NCBI GenBank assembly: GCA_035712365.1
Contig: DASTAW010000046.1
Span: 21,091 to 85,090 of the forward strand
Reading direction: 5' to 3'
Source of the DNA: Terriglobia bacterium
GTDB lineage: Bacteria > Acidobacteriota > Terriglobia > UBA7540
Length of the DNA: 64,000 bases
Shown: positions 37,546-46,983 of the stretch, piece after piece
Numbering within the stretch: position 1 is the stretch's first letter
How the letters are laid out: every line of letters starts with the position of its first letter
Translations under genes and position numbers: made by a program
Notes under the pieces: generated by a model
The model's input: only the letters and a program-made list of their open reading frames with translations
Told to the model about the DNA's origin: nothing
Database searches by the model: none

Positions 37546-38262
37546 TTGGCGTACGCACAATTTGCAGAAAGTCTCGTACAAAAGTTGAAGCTGAGCCGCA
37601 CACCTGTTGGAATTGCGTTTCTTGATCAGGCTCCCCGCGGAGTCAAGCACTATGACCAGGCCGTTCCTTCGGCATGCACTTTCTGGAGGGCGGCCGAGCG
37701 CGAACTGTTCTACGCCACGGCGGCGGACCATTATAACTGCCCCATCGGCGCCATCACGCAGGGATTCCAGGTCCCGCAGCCGGTTTCAGAAAAGGCCATG
37801 GAACTGATCGGAATGATGGGAAAGATTTCCTATCTCGAAGCTGCCGAAGCCGGCAACGTTCCGGCAGTGGAAAAGAAGCACAACGTGGTCGTCTACGGCC
37901 CGCTGAGAGATTTTGCCGAAATCCAGCCTGACGTCGCGCTTCTGATAGCCACGCCTTTTCAGGCGATGCTGATTTCAGAAGCCAGCGGCGTCGCATCGTG
38001 GGGCATGGGACATGAAAGCCGGATGCTCGGAAGGCCCGCCTGCGCGGTGATTCCCGCGTCAATGAAAAGCAACGACGCGACCATTAGTATGGCGTGCATG
38101 GGCGCCCGGACGTTTGCAGACATCAGGAATGAAGAAGTGCTGATTTCAGTTCCGGCCCGCGCACTTGTCGATCTCCAGAGCCGGCTGCCCGTAGTCCTGG
38201 ACGCCAACGTCGGGATGGAGAAATTCTACGACGGGCACAAGCGAAACTTTGCGTCAGTTTAG
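37546..38262 (+). CDS. DUF169 family protein
   Basis: 238 aa, starting at TTG 37546 with GAGAGG upstream. It begins MAYAQFAESLVQKLKLSRTPVGIAFLD and has conserved-looking VPSACTFWRAAERELFYATAADHYNCPIGA with two Cys residues, CAVIPASMKSNDATISMACMGAR, and NVGMEKFYDGH. DUF169 has no assigned reaction; a metal or cofactor site at the Cys residues is conceivable. It lies 81 bp after the selenoprotein's second stop and four bases before the ATP-grasp gene. Confidence 0.85.
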   Translation: MAYAQFAESLVQKLKLSRTPVGIAFLDQAPRGVKHYDQAVPSACTFWRAAERELFYATAADHYNCPIGAITQGFQVPQPVSEKAMELIGMMGKISYLEAAEAGNVPAVEKKHNVVVYGPLRDFAEIQPDVALLIATPFQAMLISEASGVASWGMGHESRMLGRPACAVIPASMKSNDATISMACMGARTFADIRNEEVLISVPARALVDLQSRLPVVLDANVGMEKFYDGHKRNFASV

Positions 38263-38266
38263 CGCC

Positions 38267-39592
38267 ATGAATCAACGCGCTTCCAGGCCCGTCCGATCTG
38301 CGCCAGGCGGCGAAAAGCGGCGATTGCTGCTGCTGACGACGACCACGGGCTACCAGACCCGCGCGTTCGTCCAGGCGGCCGAAAAGCTGGGCCTCGCCGT
38401 CGCCTTCGGAAGCGACCGCTGCCACGTGCTGGCCGATCCGTGGCAGGACGGCGCGCTGGCATTGAAGTTTGAAAATCCCGGCGAGTCCGCCGCGAAGATT
38501 GTCGAATATGCAGGCCGCCACCGATTGGATGGCATTGTGGCCCTGGGCGATGCGACGCCTCCCACCGCCGCTCGAGCTGCGGAGACGCTGGGGCTGCCGT
38601 TCCACGGCCCCGAAAGCTCCGACATTTGCCGCGACAAATACCGTTCGCGCCAGCGCCTGGCGGAAGGCGGGCTCAGCGTGCCGCGTTTTACCCGCTTCGC
38701 CATCGGCGCTGACCCGGAAGAAATCGTGAGGCCTGGAGTCGCGCCCATTGGCTTCCCCTGCGTCCTCAAGCCGCTGGCTCTCTCCGCAAGCCGCGGAGTG
38801 ATTCGCGCCAACAACGCGCGGGAATTCATCGGCGCATTCAAACAGATTCAAACACTGCTGCACTCGCCGGACGTCCAGGTGAAGCGCGAAGAAACCAGCA
38901 ACTATGTGCAGGTGGAGGAATACATCGAGGGAGAAGAAATCGCCGTCGAGGGCGTTGTCGATCGCGGCCGGCTGAAGGTGCTGGCCATGTTTGACAAGCC
39001 GGACCCGCTGGTTGGCCCCTATTTTGAAGAGAGCATCTACGTGACGCCCTCACGGCTTTCGCTCGAAACGCAGGCAGAGATCACGGAAATGTTGCGGCGC
39101 GCGGTCGAGGCGCTGGGCCTCTCTCACGGCCCCTTGCACGCCGAACTGCGCATCAACCGTCGCGGGCCGTGGATTCTGGAAGTGGCTGCGCGCTCCATCG
39201 GCGGGTTGTGCTCGCGCGCGCTGCGTTTCCACGCGCTCGGAGCCGACGAGAATATTTCGCTGGAAGAACTGATTATCCGGTTGTCACTCGGAGAAGATGT
39301 CGAGGCCATTCGGCGCGAGGAGGCTGCGTCAGGAGTGATGATGGTTCCCGTACCCAGGACAGGTATTTTTCAGCAAGTCGAAGGCATCGAAGACGCGCGC
39401 AAGACACCAGGCGTGGAAGACATCATCATTACGGCCCAGCCGAACCAGAAGCTCCTACCCCTTCCAGAGGGAACGAGCTATCCCGGATTTATCTTTGCGC
39501 GCGGTCCATCACCCGAGTTCGTTGAGCGGGCGCTGCGCGACGCCCATCAGAAAATGCGTTTTGTAATGAGTTCCGCGCTCCCGGTAATGTGA
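38267..39592 (+). CDS. ATP-grasp domain ligase
   Basis: 441 aa. An N-terminal Rossmann-like part (RLLLLTTTTGYQTRAFVQAAE) leads into the ATP-grasp fold: GPESSDICRDKYRSRQRL, GFPCVLKPLALSASRGVIRA, YVQVEEYIEGEEIAVEGVV and the metal-binding ELRINRRGPWILEVAARSIGG. The family joins a carboxylate to an amine or thiol using ATP. It starts four bases after the DUF169 stop, so coexpression is likely. The substrate is unknown. A TTG six codons upstream (38249) is an alternative start. Confidence 0.88.
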   Translation: MNQRASRPVRSAPGGEKRRLLLLTTTTGYQTRAFVQAAEKLGLAVAFGSDRCHVLADPWQDGALALKFENPGESAAKIVEYAGRHRLDGIVALGDATPPTAARAAETLGLPFHGPESSDICRDKYRSRQRLAEGGLSVPRFTRFAIGADPEEIVRPGVAPIGFPCVLKPLALSASRGVIRANNAREFIGAFKQIQTLLHSPDVQVKREETSNYVQVEEYIEGEEIAVEGVVDRGRLKVLAMFDKPDPLVGPYFEESIYVTPSRLSLETQAEITEMLRRAVEALGLSHGPLHAELRINRRGPWILEVAARSIGGLCSRALRFHALGADENISLEELIIRLSLGEDVEAIRREEAASGVMMVPVPRTGIFQQVEGIEDARKTPGVEDIIITAQPNQKLLPLPEGTSYPGFIFARGPSPEFVERALRDAHQKMRFVMSSALPVM

Positions 39593-39655
39593 AGGGAGGC
39601 GCAAAATCAAGAGTGGCAGATCCGGGCTAAGGCCGAAGCTACTACAATTCCCTGA

Positions 39656-39937
39656 TTACGCCTTTGTTCGTGGTGGGACGTACCCCGGGGGCAGCGCGGC
39701 GCCTTCGCCAAAGAAAAACTGCTCCATCTGCTGGGCGATAATCTCCTGCGATTCCGGGTTGGCGGGAGCCAGCCGGTATTCGTTGATCAGCATCTTCAGG
39801 TGTTCCAGCCAGAGCTTCCAGGCTTCCTGAGACACGCTGTCATAAATGCGCTGGCCCAGTTCTCCCGGCCAGGGCGGCTCATCAAGGCCCGGCAACTCCT
39901 TTTGGAATTTCACGCATTGGACCATGTGTTCCGCCAT
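39656..39937 (-). CDS. Fe(2+)-trafficking / oxidative damage protection protein YggX
   Basis: 93 aa. [19 protein letters not shown] (the conserved Cys8) and [20 protein letters not shown] followed by MLINEYRL match YggX closely. The family protects Fe-S clusters under oxidative stress. GGAGG precedes ATG 39937. It converges with the ATP-grasp gene and is not part of that operon. Confidence 0.92.
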   Translation of the reverse strand: MAEHMVQCVKFQKELPGLDEPPWPGELGQRIYDSVSQEAWKLWLEHLKMLINEYRLAPANPESQEIIAQQMEQFFFGEGAALPPGYVPPRTKA

Positions 39938-40070
39938 TAAAAGCCTCCGTCTGAAAACGCGTCTAAAGTGATTTTCCTGGCCGCTTCGCCCAGGAGAGAA
40001 GAGAACATCAACCATTCATTATACAGGAAATGCCACACGATCAAAGGGATGGCGATTGCTAAAACACAAA

Positions 40071-40110
40071 AACTCCTCTCGCAAAGGCGCAGAGGCGCAA
40101 GGGTAAAACC
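40071..40110 (-). repeat. Copy of a GCGCCTTTGCG interspersed repeat
   Basis: Read on the minus strand it contains CTTGCGCCTCTGCGCCTTTG then CGAGAG, nearly the same as sequences at 56311-56340 and 56364-56389. It lies in the yggX-comM gap. Confidence 0.6.
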
Positions 40111-40179
40111 GCTGAGTTTCCAAAGTCGAGAAGGCCCGAACCGTAAGCGCGCACGCAGTGACGCGGATACGGCCTCGTC

Positions 40180-41715
40180 TCACGCCCAGTAATTGCGGTC
40201 GAGCGAGCGATATTGGATGGCTTCCGAAACATGCGCGGAACCGATGGATTCGGCGCCGTCGAGGTCGGCGATGGTGCGGGAGACTTTCAGGATGCGGTCG
40301 TGGGCGCGCGCGGAAAGCCCCAGGCGAGTCATGGCGCTTTCGAGCAAGCGGTCGCAATCGGCCGAGAGGCTGCAGTATTTCCGGATCTGCCTGGGGCTCA
40401 TTTGCGCGTTGCAATAGATCTTCTCGCCTTCAAAGCGCTGCAACTGCCGCTGGCGGGCGCGCACGACGCGTTCACGAATCTGCTCGGAGCTTTCGCCGCC
40501 CGAACTCTGCCGCAGCTCGCTGTACTTCACCGCCGGCATGTCAATGTGGATGTCGATGCGATCGAGCAGTGGGCCTGAAATTTTTGAGACGTATCGCTGG
40601 ATCATGGGAGGCGTGCAGGAGCAATCGCGCGAAGGATCATTGAAGAATCCGCACGGGCAGGGATTCATAGCCGCGGCCAGCATAAAGCGCGACGGAAACG
40701 TCAGCGACATCGCCGCTCGTGAAATGGTGACGGAGCCGTCTTCAAGCGGCTGGCGCATCACCTCGAGCACGTTGCGGGCAAATTCCGGAAGCTCGTCGAG
40801 AAACAGCAGCCCGTTGTGCGCCAGGCTCACCTCGCCCGGGCGTGGCACGGCGCCGCCGCCAATCAGGCCGGCGTCTGAAATGGTGTGGTGCGGGGCGCGG
40901 AACGGCCGCACGCCCACCAGGCCCATGCCGGAATCCAGCACTCCGGCCACGCTGTGGATTTTGGTGGTCTGGATGGCCTCATTGAAGGTGAGTGGCGGCA
41001 GAATGGTCGGGATGCGCTTGGCCAGCATCGTTTTCCCTGCCCCCGGCGGCCCGATCATCAGAATGTTGTGACCTCCGGCGGTGGCGACTTCGATGGCGCG
41101 CTTGGCGTGCATCTGCCCCTTGACGTCGTGGAAGTCCACGTTGTACTTGCCGGCGTGGTCCAGCATCTCCGCGGTATTGACTTTGGTGGGCTTGAACTCG
41201 CGTGCGCCGTTGATGAGATCAATCACTTCGGGCAGTGAGCGCATGCCGTATACCTGAACGTCGCCCACCACTGCCGCCTCCGGAGCATTTTCCACCGGCA
41301 CCACCAGCGTGCGGATGCCCTTCTGTTTGGCCATGGCGGCAATTGACAGTGCGCCCTTGATGGGGCGAATGCCGCCGTCGAGAGAGAGTTCGCCGAGAAA
41401 AATGTAACTCTTCAGATGGTTATTGAGCAGGGAGCCGCTGTTTGCTCCCAGGATGCCCAGCGCAATCGGCAGATCAAAACCCGAGCCTTCCTTCTTGACG
41501 TCTGCGGGGGCAAGGTTCACCGTGATGCTCTGGAATGGGTATTCGAGACCGCAATTCTTGATGGCCGCCTTGATGCGCTCACGGCTTTCACGGATCGCGG
41601 CGTCGGGCAGCCCGACGGTCGTGAATTCCGGCTTGCCGGCGGAGATGTCCACTTCCACTTCAACCGGGTAAGCCTCAATCCCAAATGTTGCAGCGCTGAA
41701 AGTTTTGAACAGCAT
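40180..41715 (-). CDS. comM: YifB/ComM family Mg-chelatase-like AAA+ ATPase
   Basis: 511 aa. An N-terminal Lon-protease-like (S16) part ([28 protein letters not shown]) is followed by the AAA+ module with Walker [33 protein letters not shown], Walker [11 protein letters not shown] and a zinc-like MNPCPCGF...CSCTP. ComM promotes branch migration during natural transformation. Full length and intact. Confidence 0.94.
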   Translation of the reverse strand: MLFKTFSAATFGIEAYPVEVEVDISAGKPEFTTVGLPDAAIRESRERIKAAIKNCGLEYPFQSITVNLAPADVKKEGSGFDLPIALGILGANSGSLLNNHLKSYIFLGELSLDGGIRPIKGALSIAAMAKQKGIRTLVVPVENAPEAAVVGDVQVYGMRSLPEVIDLINGAREFKPTKVNTAEMLDHAGKYNVDFHDVKGQMHAKRAIEVATAGGHNILMIGPPGAGKTMLAKRIPTILPPLTFNEAIQTTKIHSVAGVLDSGMGLVGVRPFRAPHHTISDAGLIGGGAVPRPGEVSLAHNGLLFLDELPEFARNVLEVMRQPLEDGSVTISRAAMSLTFPSRFMLAAAMNPCPCGFFNDPSRDCSCTPPMIQRYVSKISGPLLDRIDIHIDMPAVKYSELRQSSGGESSEQIRERVVRARQRQLQRFEGEKIYCNAQMSPRQIRKYCSLSADCDRLLESAMTRLGLSARAHDRILKVSRTIADLDGAESIGSAHVSEAIQYRSLDRNYWA

Positions 41716-41855
41716 TCCCGCCCCCGAAGGTCTCCGGCAGAGGTGCCTACCATAGCGGATGTGCGCGTGAATGGCAACCGGATTTTTTCAGCGCCTCGCA
41801 AAGCAGCGCGTCATCCAAACTGCCCGTGGAGCGCAAGATGCCGCGTGAATGCTGC

Positions 41856-42740
41856 TCAAGAGCGGCTCCCGGCCGGGCCTCGCAGGCCGCGCATCTTCGC
41901 TGTGTAACGGGGACGCCGCTGGCATTGGGGACAGAAGTGGCTGCTGCGTCCGGCGATCACGATGCGCCGAATGGTCGTTCCGCAGCGAGGGCAAGGTCCG
42001 CCGGTTTTCTGGTACACGCGCAGCCGCTGAAGATAATTTCCCGGTCTGCCTTCGATGTTGATGTAGTCGCGAAAGGTGGTCCCCTGAAGATTGACGGCGC
42101 GCTTCAGAACTTTTTGCATCGCGCGATACAGCCGGCGTCCCGAGGCCGGAGAAACCCGATCCGGCTGGGCGAGAGGATGAATACCGGCTTCAAACAGGGC
42201 CTCATCCGCATAGATATTTCCCAGGCCGGAAACGCCCTGCTGGTTTAACAGCCAGCTCTTGATGGCCCCGCGCCGGCCGCGCATGGCCGCGAGGAATTCC
42301 TCTTCCGTCGCCTGCTGCGCGTCCGGGCCAAGGCCCTTGAGCAGGGCATCCAGTTCCTCGCGCGTCGAACAGCGCAGCCGGCCAAAGCGCCGTACGTCGC
42401 GAAAACGCAATTCTTCCGTTCCGCCGTGGAAAAGCATTCGGACGTGCGTGTGGGGCTCGAGCGGCGCCGCAACCGGCTGAATCGTGACTTGTCCGGTCAT
42501 CCCCAGCCTGAGAACAAGATAATTCGTTCCCGATGCGCCGGGGCCTGCCAGCTCCACAGCCAGAACCTTGCCTTTGCGCCGGACGGCAACCGTGGTCCTT
42601 CCTTTGATGTTCGCAATGAAGTCTTCAACGTCACCGGCGATAACACCGGCGTGCAGGACCTCAACCTCGACAATACGCCGTCCCAGCGCGCGCTTGCGGA
42701 GTCCCCGCAAGACCGTTTCAACTTCCGGGAGTTCAGGCAT
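41856..42740 (-). CDS. mutM: Formamidopyrimidine-DNA glycosylase
   Basis: 294 aa base-excision repair enzyme removing 8-oxoguanine. It begins MPELPEVET with the catalytic Pro2/Glu3, has the H2TH region QGVSGLGNIYADEALF and the C-terminal zinc finger CPRCGTTIRRI...HFCPQCQ. A further basic tail of about 20 residues follows the finger. It is followed 38 bp upstream on the same strand by the Rieske gene. Confidence 0.95.
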   Translation of the reverse strand: MPELPEVETVLRGLRKRALGRRIVEVEVLHAGVIAGDVEDFIANIKGRTTVAVRRKGKVLAVELAGPGASGTNYLVLRLGMTGQVTIQPVAAPLEPHTHVRMLFHGGTEELRFRDVRRFGRLRCSTREELDALLKGLGPDAQQATEEEFLAAMRGRRGAIKSWLLNQQGVSGLGNIYADEALFEAGIHPLAQPDRVSPASGRRLYRAMQKVLKRAVNLQGTTFRDYINIEGRPGNYLQRLRVYQKTGGPCPRCGTTIRRIVIAGRSSHFCPQCQRRPRYTAKMRGLRGPAGSRS

Positions 42741-42778
42741 GCGTTTAGTGATGGATTTCGGATTCTGCGGGAGCCACG

Positions 42779-43084
42779 CTAGACAGCAACCTTAATGTCA
42801 TCGCCTTCCACCTGGACGGGATAGGTGTCGAGCTTCAGCAGACTGTCTTCCAGATTTTCGCCTGTGCAAACATTATACTGCCACATGTGCCAGGGACACG
42901 TTACCACGTTACCCTCCAGCATCCCTTCTCCCAGCGGCCCGCCCTGGTGAAGGCAGGTGTTGTCTGTGGCAAATATTGTTCCGTTCACGTTGAAGACGGC
43001 GATCGCCTTACCATTCACCTCAACAGCTTTCGCGATTCCAGGATCCAGCTCGGACAACTTCGCCACGGTCACAAACTCAGCCAT
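42779..43084 (-). CDS. Rieske [2Fe-2S] ferredoxin
   Basis: 101 aa single Rieske domain. The cluster ligands are Cys44/His46 (TCLHQGGPLGEG) and Cys63/His66 (TCPWHMWQY). It resembles the small ferredoxins of aromatic dioxygenases or NirD-like proteins. No partner oxygenase is nearby. ATG 43084 has GGGGAG upstream. Confidence 0.93.
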   Translation of the reverse strand: MAEFVTVAKLSELDPGIAKAVEVNGKAIAVFNVNGTIFATDNTCLHQGGPLGEGMLEGNVVTCPWHMWQYNVCTGENLEDSLLKLDTYPVQVEGDDIKVAV

Positions 43085-43348
43085 AGCTCCCCCCATATTC
43101 GAAATCCAGAGAGGTCCTCTCTGTGTGCTTCTGTTGTCGATTTATTCTTGAAAAAATTCTGCGGAAGCTTGCGTCAAAGATACTATGCCCGTCCCTGCCT
43201 TAAGGACCGCTCCAGCCGGCCGCTTCCCTTGCACACCGCCATCCTGGGCCAGCGAATTCGGCCCTCATTATACTGCCGGAAACAAAACTTACACCAGCGT
43301 GTAAAGGGAATCCGCGTGAACACGAGGGCCGCGTCTGTACCTGTGAGG

Positions 43349-45121
43349 CTACATCCCCTTGATCGCGTTGCGGACCTGCCGGGCGGCGGCCGACTGCCCA
43401 GCCGCTTCAAGCGCGCGAGCTTCAGCCTGATAGGCCTGCCAGTAGTCCGGCACAATCCTGCGCGCGGCATGGAATTCCGCAGCGGCTTGCTGGTAGTTGC
43501 CAAGCTTCATCCAGCAGGCGCCCAGATAGAAGCGCGCCATGACATCCTGAGGGTTCGATCTCACCGATCTCTCGAAATATTTCGCCGCGGCTGCATAATC
43601 GCCCAGAGGGAAATAAACCGCGCCCAGAGCGTCGCTCGGTTGAGAACTGTCGGGCGCGGCATTCTGCGCCCTGCTGAAATCCTCAATCGCTTCCTTCCTG
43701 CTTCCCGTCCGAAGGGCGATCCGCCCCACCGCAAGGTAGTAATCATGGTCCAGGTTCAAGGGCCAGGAGCTCCTCCGATTCAACTGCCTGGCGAAGTTGT
43801 ATTCGTTCAACGCGCCCTTCAGGTCGCCGTGCTCGTATTCGAGCACGACCCCTCGGGCCATGTGCAGCAGCGGGGAATCGGGCGATTGGGCCAGCGAATA
43901 GCCGATGAGGGTGTTGTTGTCACGCCAGCGCGGAATAGCGCGGATAGTCTGGAAAGTGCAGAACAACATTGCCAGAACAAAGGCGCAACTGGAGGCCCAA
44001 TTGAGGATGTTCCACCGCATTTTGCGCGGATTCCAGCCGAGCAGCAAATAAGCCACGGCCAGGCATGGACCGACTGATGGAAAGTAGAGAAAGCGATCTG
44101 CCAGCAGAGGGAAGCTGAGCTGGCGGATGTCCAGCACCGGCAGCAGCGTCACTGGCCACCAGGCGATCAGGAAAGCCAGGACGGGTTCGCGCTTGCGGAG
44201 CCAGACGGTCCCTCCCAGGCACAGTAAAGTGATCCAGGGCCAGGGTGAATGCAAGCTGGGACCCAGGTAAAACATTCGGAAGACGTTCAGGTGAGAGGGC
44301 CAGAACAGGATTTTTGTATTCTGCCCGAGCAGCCCAACGGCAGACTCGGCAACGCGGAGAGGCACGGTCCAGAGATGTCCGCCTTGTGTAAAGTAGCCCA
44401 GCGCCAGATAGCGCACCGCCAGATAGACCAGGGTGGCCGCGAAGTAGGGAGCCCAGCGCCGCGCACGGCGAATCCAGCTTTCCGAGTTGCCGAGAAAGAA
44501 CCAGTAAGCCAGCAGAAGAAGAGGGAAAGTCAGCGCCATCTCCTTGAAGAACAGGGCGACGAAAAAGGAGAGAGCTGCGAACAAATGATAGAGGCGGCGT
44601 TTCTCGCCGCCCTGCTCAGCCTGCAGGAAACTCAGGAGGGCAAGAAGGGTAAAGAATGCAAAACCCACGTCAGGAAGCGCGGAAATCCACGCCACGGCTT
44701 CCACGTGGACAGGGTGCAGCGCCCAGAGCGCAGCGCCGGCTACCGCACCGGCCTCATCATTAAGAAGCCACCGTCCCAGCCGGTACACCAGCCACACTGA
44801 GGCGGCGTACAGCAGTAGATTCAGAAGGTGAAACACCGCTGGGTTCGGCCCGCCAATACGGTAGAGAATCCAATAGCAGGCGAATTGCAGCGGACGATAA
44901 AAATTTGTCCTGCCGCCCTGAAAAGACCACACCGAACCCGTAAAGATCTGTTTCCAGAGGCTGGAATTCAGAATGAATGCATTCTGCAAAATTTGTGGAT
45001 TGTCGTCATAGACAAAGCCATTGGCCAGCGAGCCCGAGAAAACAGCATAGGTGGCAGTCGCCAGCATTGCGCCTGTCAGGAGGCGATGTGCAGCGGTCCG
45101 CTCGCCCAATTTCTCCAGCAA
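43349..45121 (-). CDS. GT-C-like membrane protein with C-terminal TPR repeats
   Basis: 590 aa. About ten membrane segments fill residues 15-390; the first loop has the acidic pair in GFVYDDNPQI that is typical of dolichol/polyprenol-phosphate-sugar transferases (TMTC/PMT-like). The last 190 residues are three to four TPR units (DALGAVYFPLGDYAAAAKYF, ARFYLGACWMKLGNYQQAAAEF). It may glycosylate extracytoplasmic proteins, but this is family inference. The TTG start at 45121 is supported by AGGAG seven bases upstream. Confidence 0.78.
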   Translation of the reverse strand: MLEKLGERTAAHRLLTGAMLATATYAVFSGSLANGFVYDDNPQILQNAFILNSSLWKQIFTGSVWSFQGGRTNFYRPLQFACYWILYRIGGPNPAVFHLLNLLLYAASVWLVYRLGRWLLNDEAGAVAGAALWALHPVHVEAVAWISALPDVGFAFFTLLALLSFLQAEQGGEKRRLYHLFAALSFFVALFFKEMALTFPLLLLAYWFFLGNSESWIRRARRWAPYFAATLVYLAVRYLALGYFTQGGHLWTVPLRVAESAVGLLGQNTKILFWPSHLNVFRMFYLGPSLHSPWPWITLLCLGGTVWLRKREPVLAFLIAWWPVTLLPVLDIRQLSFPLLADRFLYFPSVGPCLAVAYLLLGWNPRKMRWNILNWASSCAFVLAMLFCTFQTIRAIPRWRDNNTLIGYSLAQSPDSPLLHMARGVVLEYEHGDLKGALNEYNFARQLNRRSSWPLNLDHDYYLAVGRIALRTGSRKEAIEDFSRAQNAAPDSSQPSDALGAVYFPLGDYAAAAKYFERSVRSNPQDVMARFYLGACWMKLGNYQQAAAEFHAARRIVPDYWQAYQAEARALEAAGQSAAARQVRNAIKGM

Positions 45122-45184
45122 TGGAAAACTCCTGCCGGCGGCGCATCACAGGGCCGCCGGACGGCGAACGACGCGGCCGGGACC

Positions 45185-45901
45185 TCAGGCTCCCACGGCG
45201 CCAGGTGATTTCGGCTTCGTGCCGTGGAGCAGAAGGGCCCCGAGCTCATGGAACCTCCTCATCTGCTCGGCGTCCCGAAACCATCGGCCGGTATAGTTGT
45301 CGGGGACGGGCGTCGGGTCAGGGACCTGCCGAAACCGAACGTCAACGAATCCAGCATCGCGATAGAGGGCCATCCATTGTTCGGCTGAAAGCAGGTGCGT
45401 CGGGACATTGAGAATCGCGCCCCACTGGTGCGCGTGCGGATTATCGAGGTAATAATTGATGAGAATCCAGGCGCTGCCCCCATCAGCAAGCACGCGATGC
45501 AGTTCCCCGACGCATGCCGCGGGATTCGGCCAGTAATAAGCGGACTCGATGGAAATAATCCTGCTGAACGAACCGTCGCCACATGGGATGTTATCGGCAG
45601 CGCCCTCCATGAAATTGAGGTTTGCGTATTCACCACTGGAGGCGTGGGCGCGACGGACCATCTCGGGGGCAAGATCAATTCCCACAACGCGACCTTCCGG
45701 GACCAGCCGCGCAAGCAATCGGCACAGCCAGCCGCTGCCGCATCCAATATCCAGTATGCGGTCGTTCGGTTTCAGGTCCATCAGCGGCAACACAGGGGCG
45801 GTGATGGGAAGGTGGTGGTCCTCCATCTCCTCACCGCGGCCGGCTGCCGCCCACTGGTCAAACTCGTTTCGAACTCGAGCTTCATCCGGGTTTTTCGTCA
45901 T
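45185..45901 (-). CDS. Class I SAM-dependent methyltransferase (UbiE-like)
   Basis: 238 aa. Motif I is ILDIGCGSGWLCRLLARLVP, followed by VVGIDLAPEMVRRA and the acceptor-side EGAADNIPCGDGSFSRIISIESAYYWPNP. The substrate is unknown; small molecules, quinones and sterols are all used by relatives. ATG at 45901 is preferred to the GTG at 45907 because GGAAGG lies five bases before it. It ends 63 bp from the TPR gene. Confidence 0.85.
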   Translation of the reverse strand: MTKNPDEARVRNEFDQWAAAGRGEEMEDHHLPITAPVLPLMDLKPNDRILDIGCGSGWLCRLLARLVPEGRVVGIDLAPEMVRRAHASSGEYANLNFMEGAADNIPCGDGSFSRIISIESAYYWPNPAACVGELHRVLADGGSAWILINYYLDNPHAHQWGAILNVPTHLLSAEQWMALYRDAGFVDVRFRQVPDPTPVPDNYTGRWFRDAEQMRRFHELGALLLHGTKPKSPGAVGA

Positions 45902-46203
45902 AAGCACCTTCCGCCATACGTATAGGTATGTGATGTCGGGGGCCGAAGGCCCTTGCGCGATTAGAACTTGATGATCGTCCGTCCGCCGGGTCCCCAGACA
46001 TTAGAATGGCACAAGTCGCGTATGCAACTCACGCATCCAGGACCGAACGCCGATTATAACCACCAGCCGAACCACAAAAAAACGGTTTCTGTTGCACGTT
46101 TGCCATTATGGCCCCATCAGGTGGTATCATGTTTCAGCTTGGGAGAAGCAACGCCAACGTAAGGCGGATTTCTGGAAGAGGTAACTCACGGGAAGAGTTA
46201 ACT
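45902..46203. other. Divergent intergenic region between two methyltransferase genes
   Basis: Holds two small inverted repeats: CATAC...GTATG (about 45915-45930), which could be an operator for the leftward gene, and a GGGCC-GAA-GGCCC hairpin (45940-45952). No additional gene is seen. Confidence 0.4.
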
Positions 46204-46944
46204 ATGCTTGAAGTCATGATGAAAAACATCGCGGGCTGTAGGAGTTTGCTTGCCGAGGCAGTGAAGGGGGTGCAAAGCTTCAAGACCTTCGCTGTGGAAG
46301 CCGCGGGTGATTTTCAGAACATCGCATCCGTCGCTCCGAGTTCGCGGCGCCTCGCCCGCGCCATGCTGGATGGCTTGCCGGTGAACGACACGAAGACGGT
46401 GGTTGAACTCGGGGCAGGCACCGGGGCCATCACACGGGTCCTGCTGGAAACCCTTCCGCCAGAGGCCATACTCCTGGCATTTGAGATTAACCCCGAATTC
46501 ATCAGCCATCTGGAAAAACGCTTTCCGGATCCGCGGCTGGTGCTGGTGAACGCGCCGGCAGAAAATCTTGGAGTTGAGTTGCGCCGGCGCGGTTTGACCC
46601 GAATCGATGCCGTGGTGTCTTCACTTTCACTCCGCTTTATGCCAGACCATCGCCAGCGCATCCTGCAAGAAGCCCTCGCCCCTTTCATGGACGAACGCAG
46701 CGTCTACACTCAGTACCAGTACGTGCATGGCGTGCGTTGGGAAAACGGGAAGGTGCTCCGGCATTCCTCTCTGCCGTTCCTGCAGGAGTATTTTGGTTCC
46801 ATCCAGTCCCGCACCATCTGGCGCAACCTGCCGCCTGCGCGGGTATTCACCTGCAGCCAAAGGCTCCGAGACCGGCGCGCCCTCCGGGTCCGGGCAAGCG
46901 GCAGCCCCCGCAAGACCGGCTCCCTGGCCGGCGAACAGGCCTAA
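46204..46944 (+). CDS. rRNA-adenine/phospholipid-type SAM methyltransferase
   Basis: 246 aa. FAVEAAGDFQNIASVAPSSRRLARAM precedes motif I VVELGAGTGAITRVLLE, then AFEINPEFISHLEKRF and VNAPAENLG. This order, with SVAPSSRRLARAM, is typical of bacterial phosphatidylethanolamine N-methyltransferase relatives (PmtA, Rhodobacter-type), so a membrane lipid target is likely. No DxVVSSLP-like rRNA motif is found; VVSSLSLRF stands in that place. ATG 46204 has GGAAGAG upstream. Confidence 0.75.
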   Translation: MLEVMMKNIAGCRSLLAEAVKGVQSFKTFAVEAAGDFQNIASVAPSSRRLARAMLDGLPVNDTKTVVELGAGTGAITRVLLETLPPEAILLAFEINPEFISHLEKRFPDPRLVLVNAPAENLGVELRRRGLTRIDAVVSSLSLRFMPDHRQRILQEALAPFMDERSVYTQYQYVHGVRWENGKVLRHSSLPFLQEYFGSIQSRTIWRNLPPARVFTCSQRLRDRRALRVRASGSPRKTGSLAGEQA

Positions 46945-46983
46945 AAACCTCTCCTGCGCGCATCCTCGGAAGGACACACTTCC

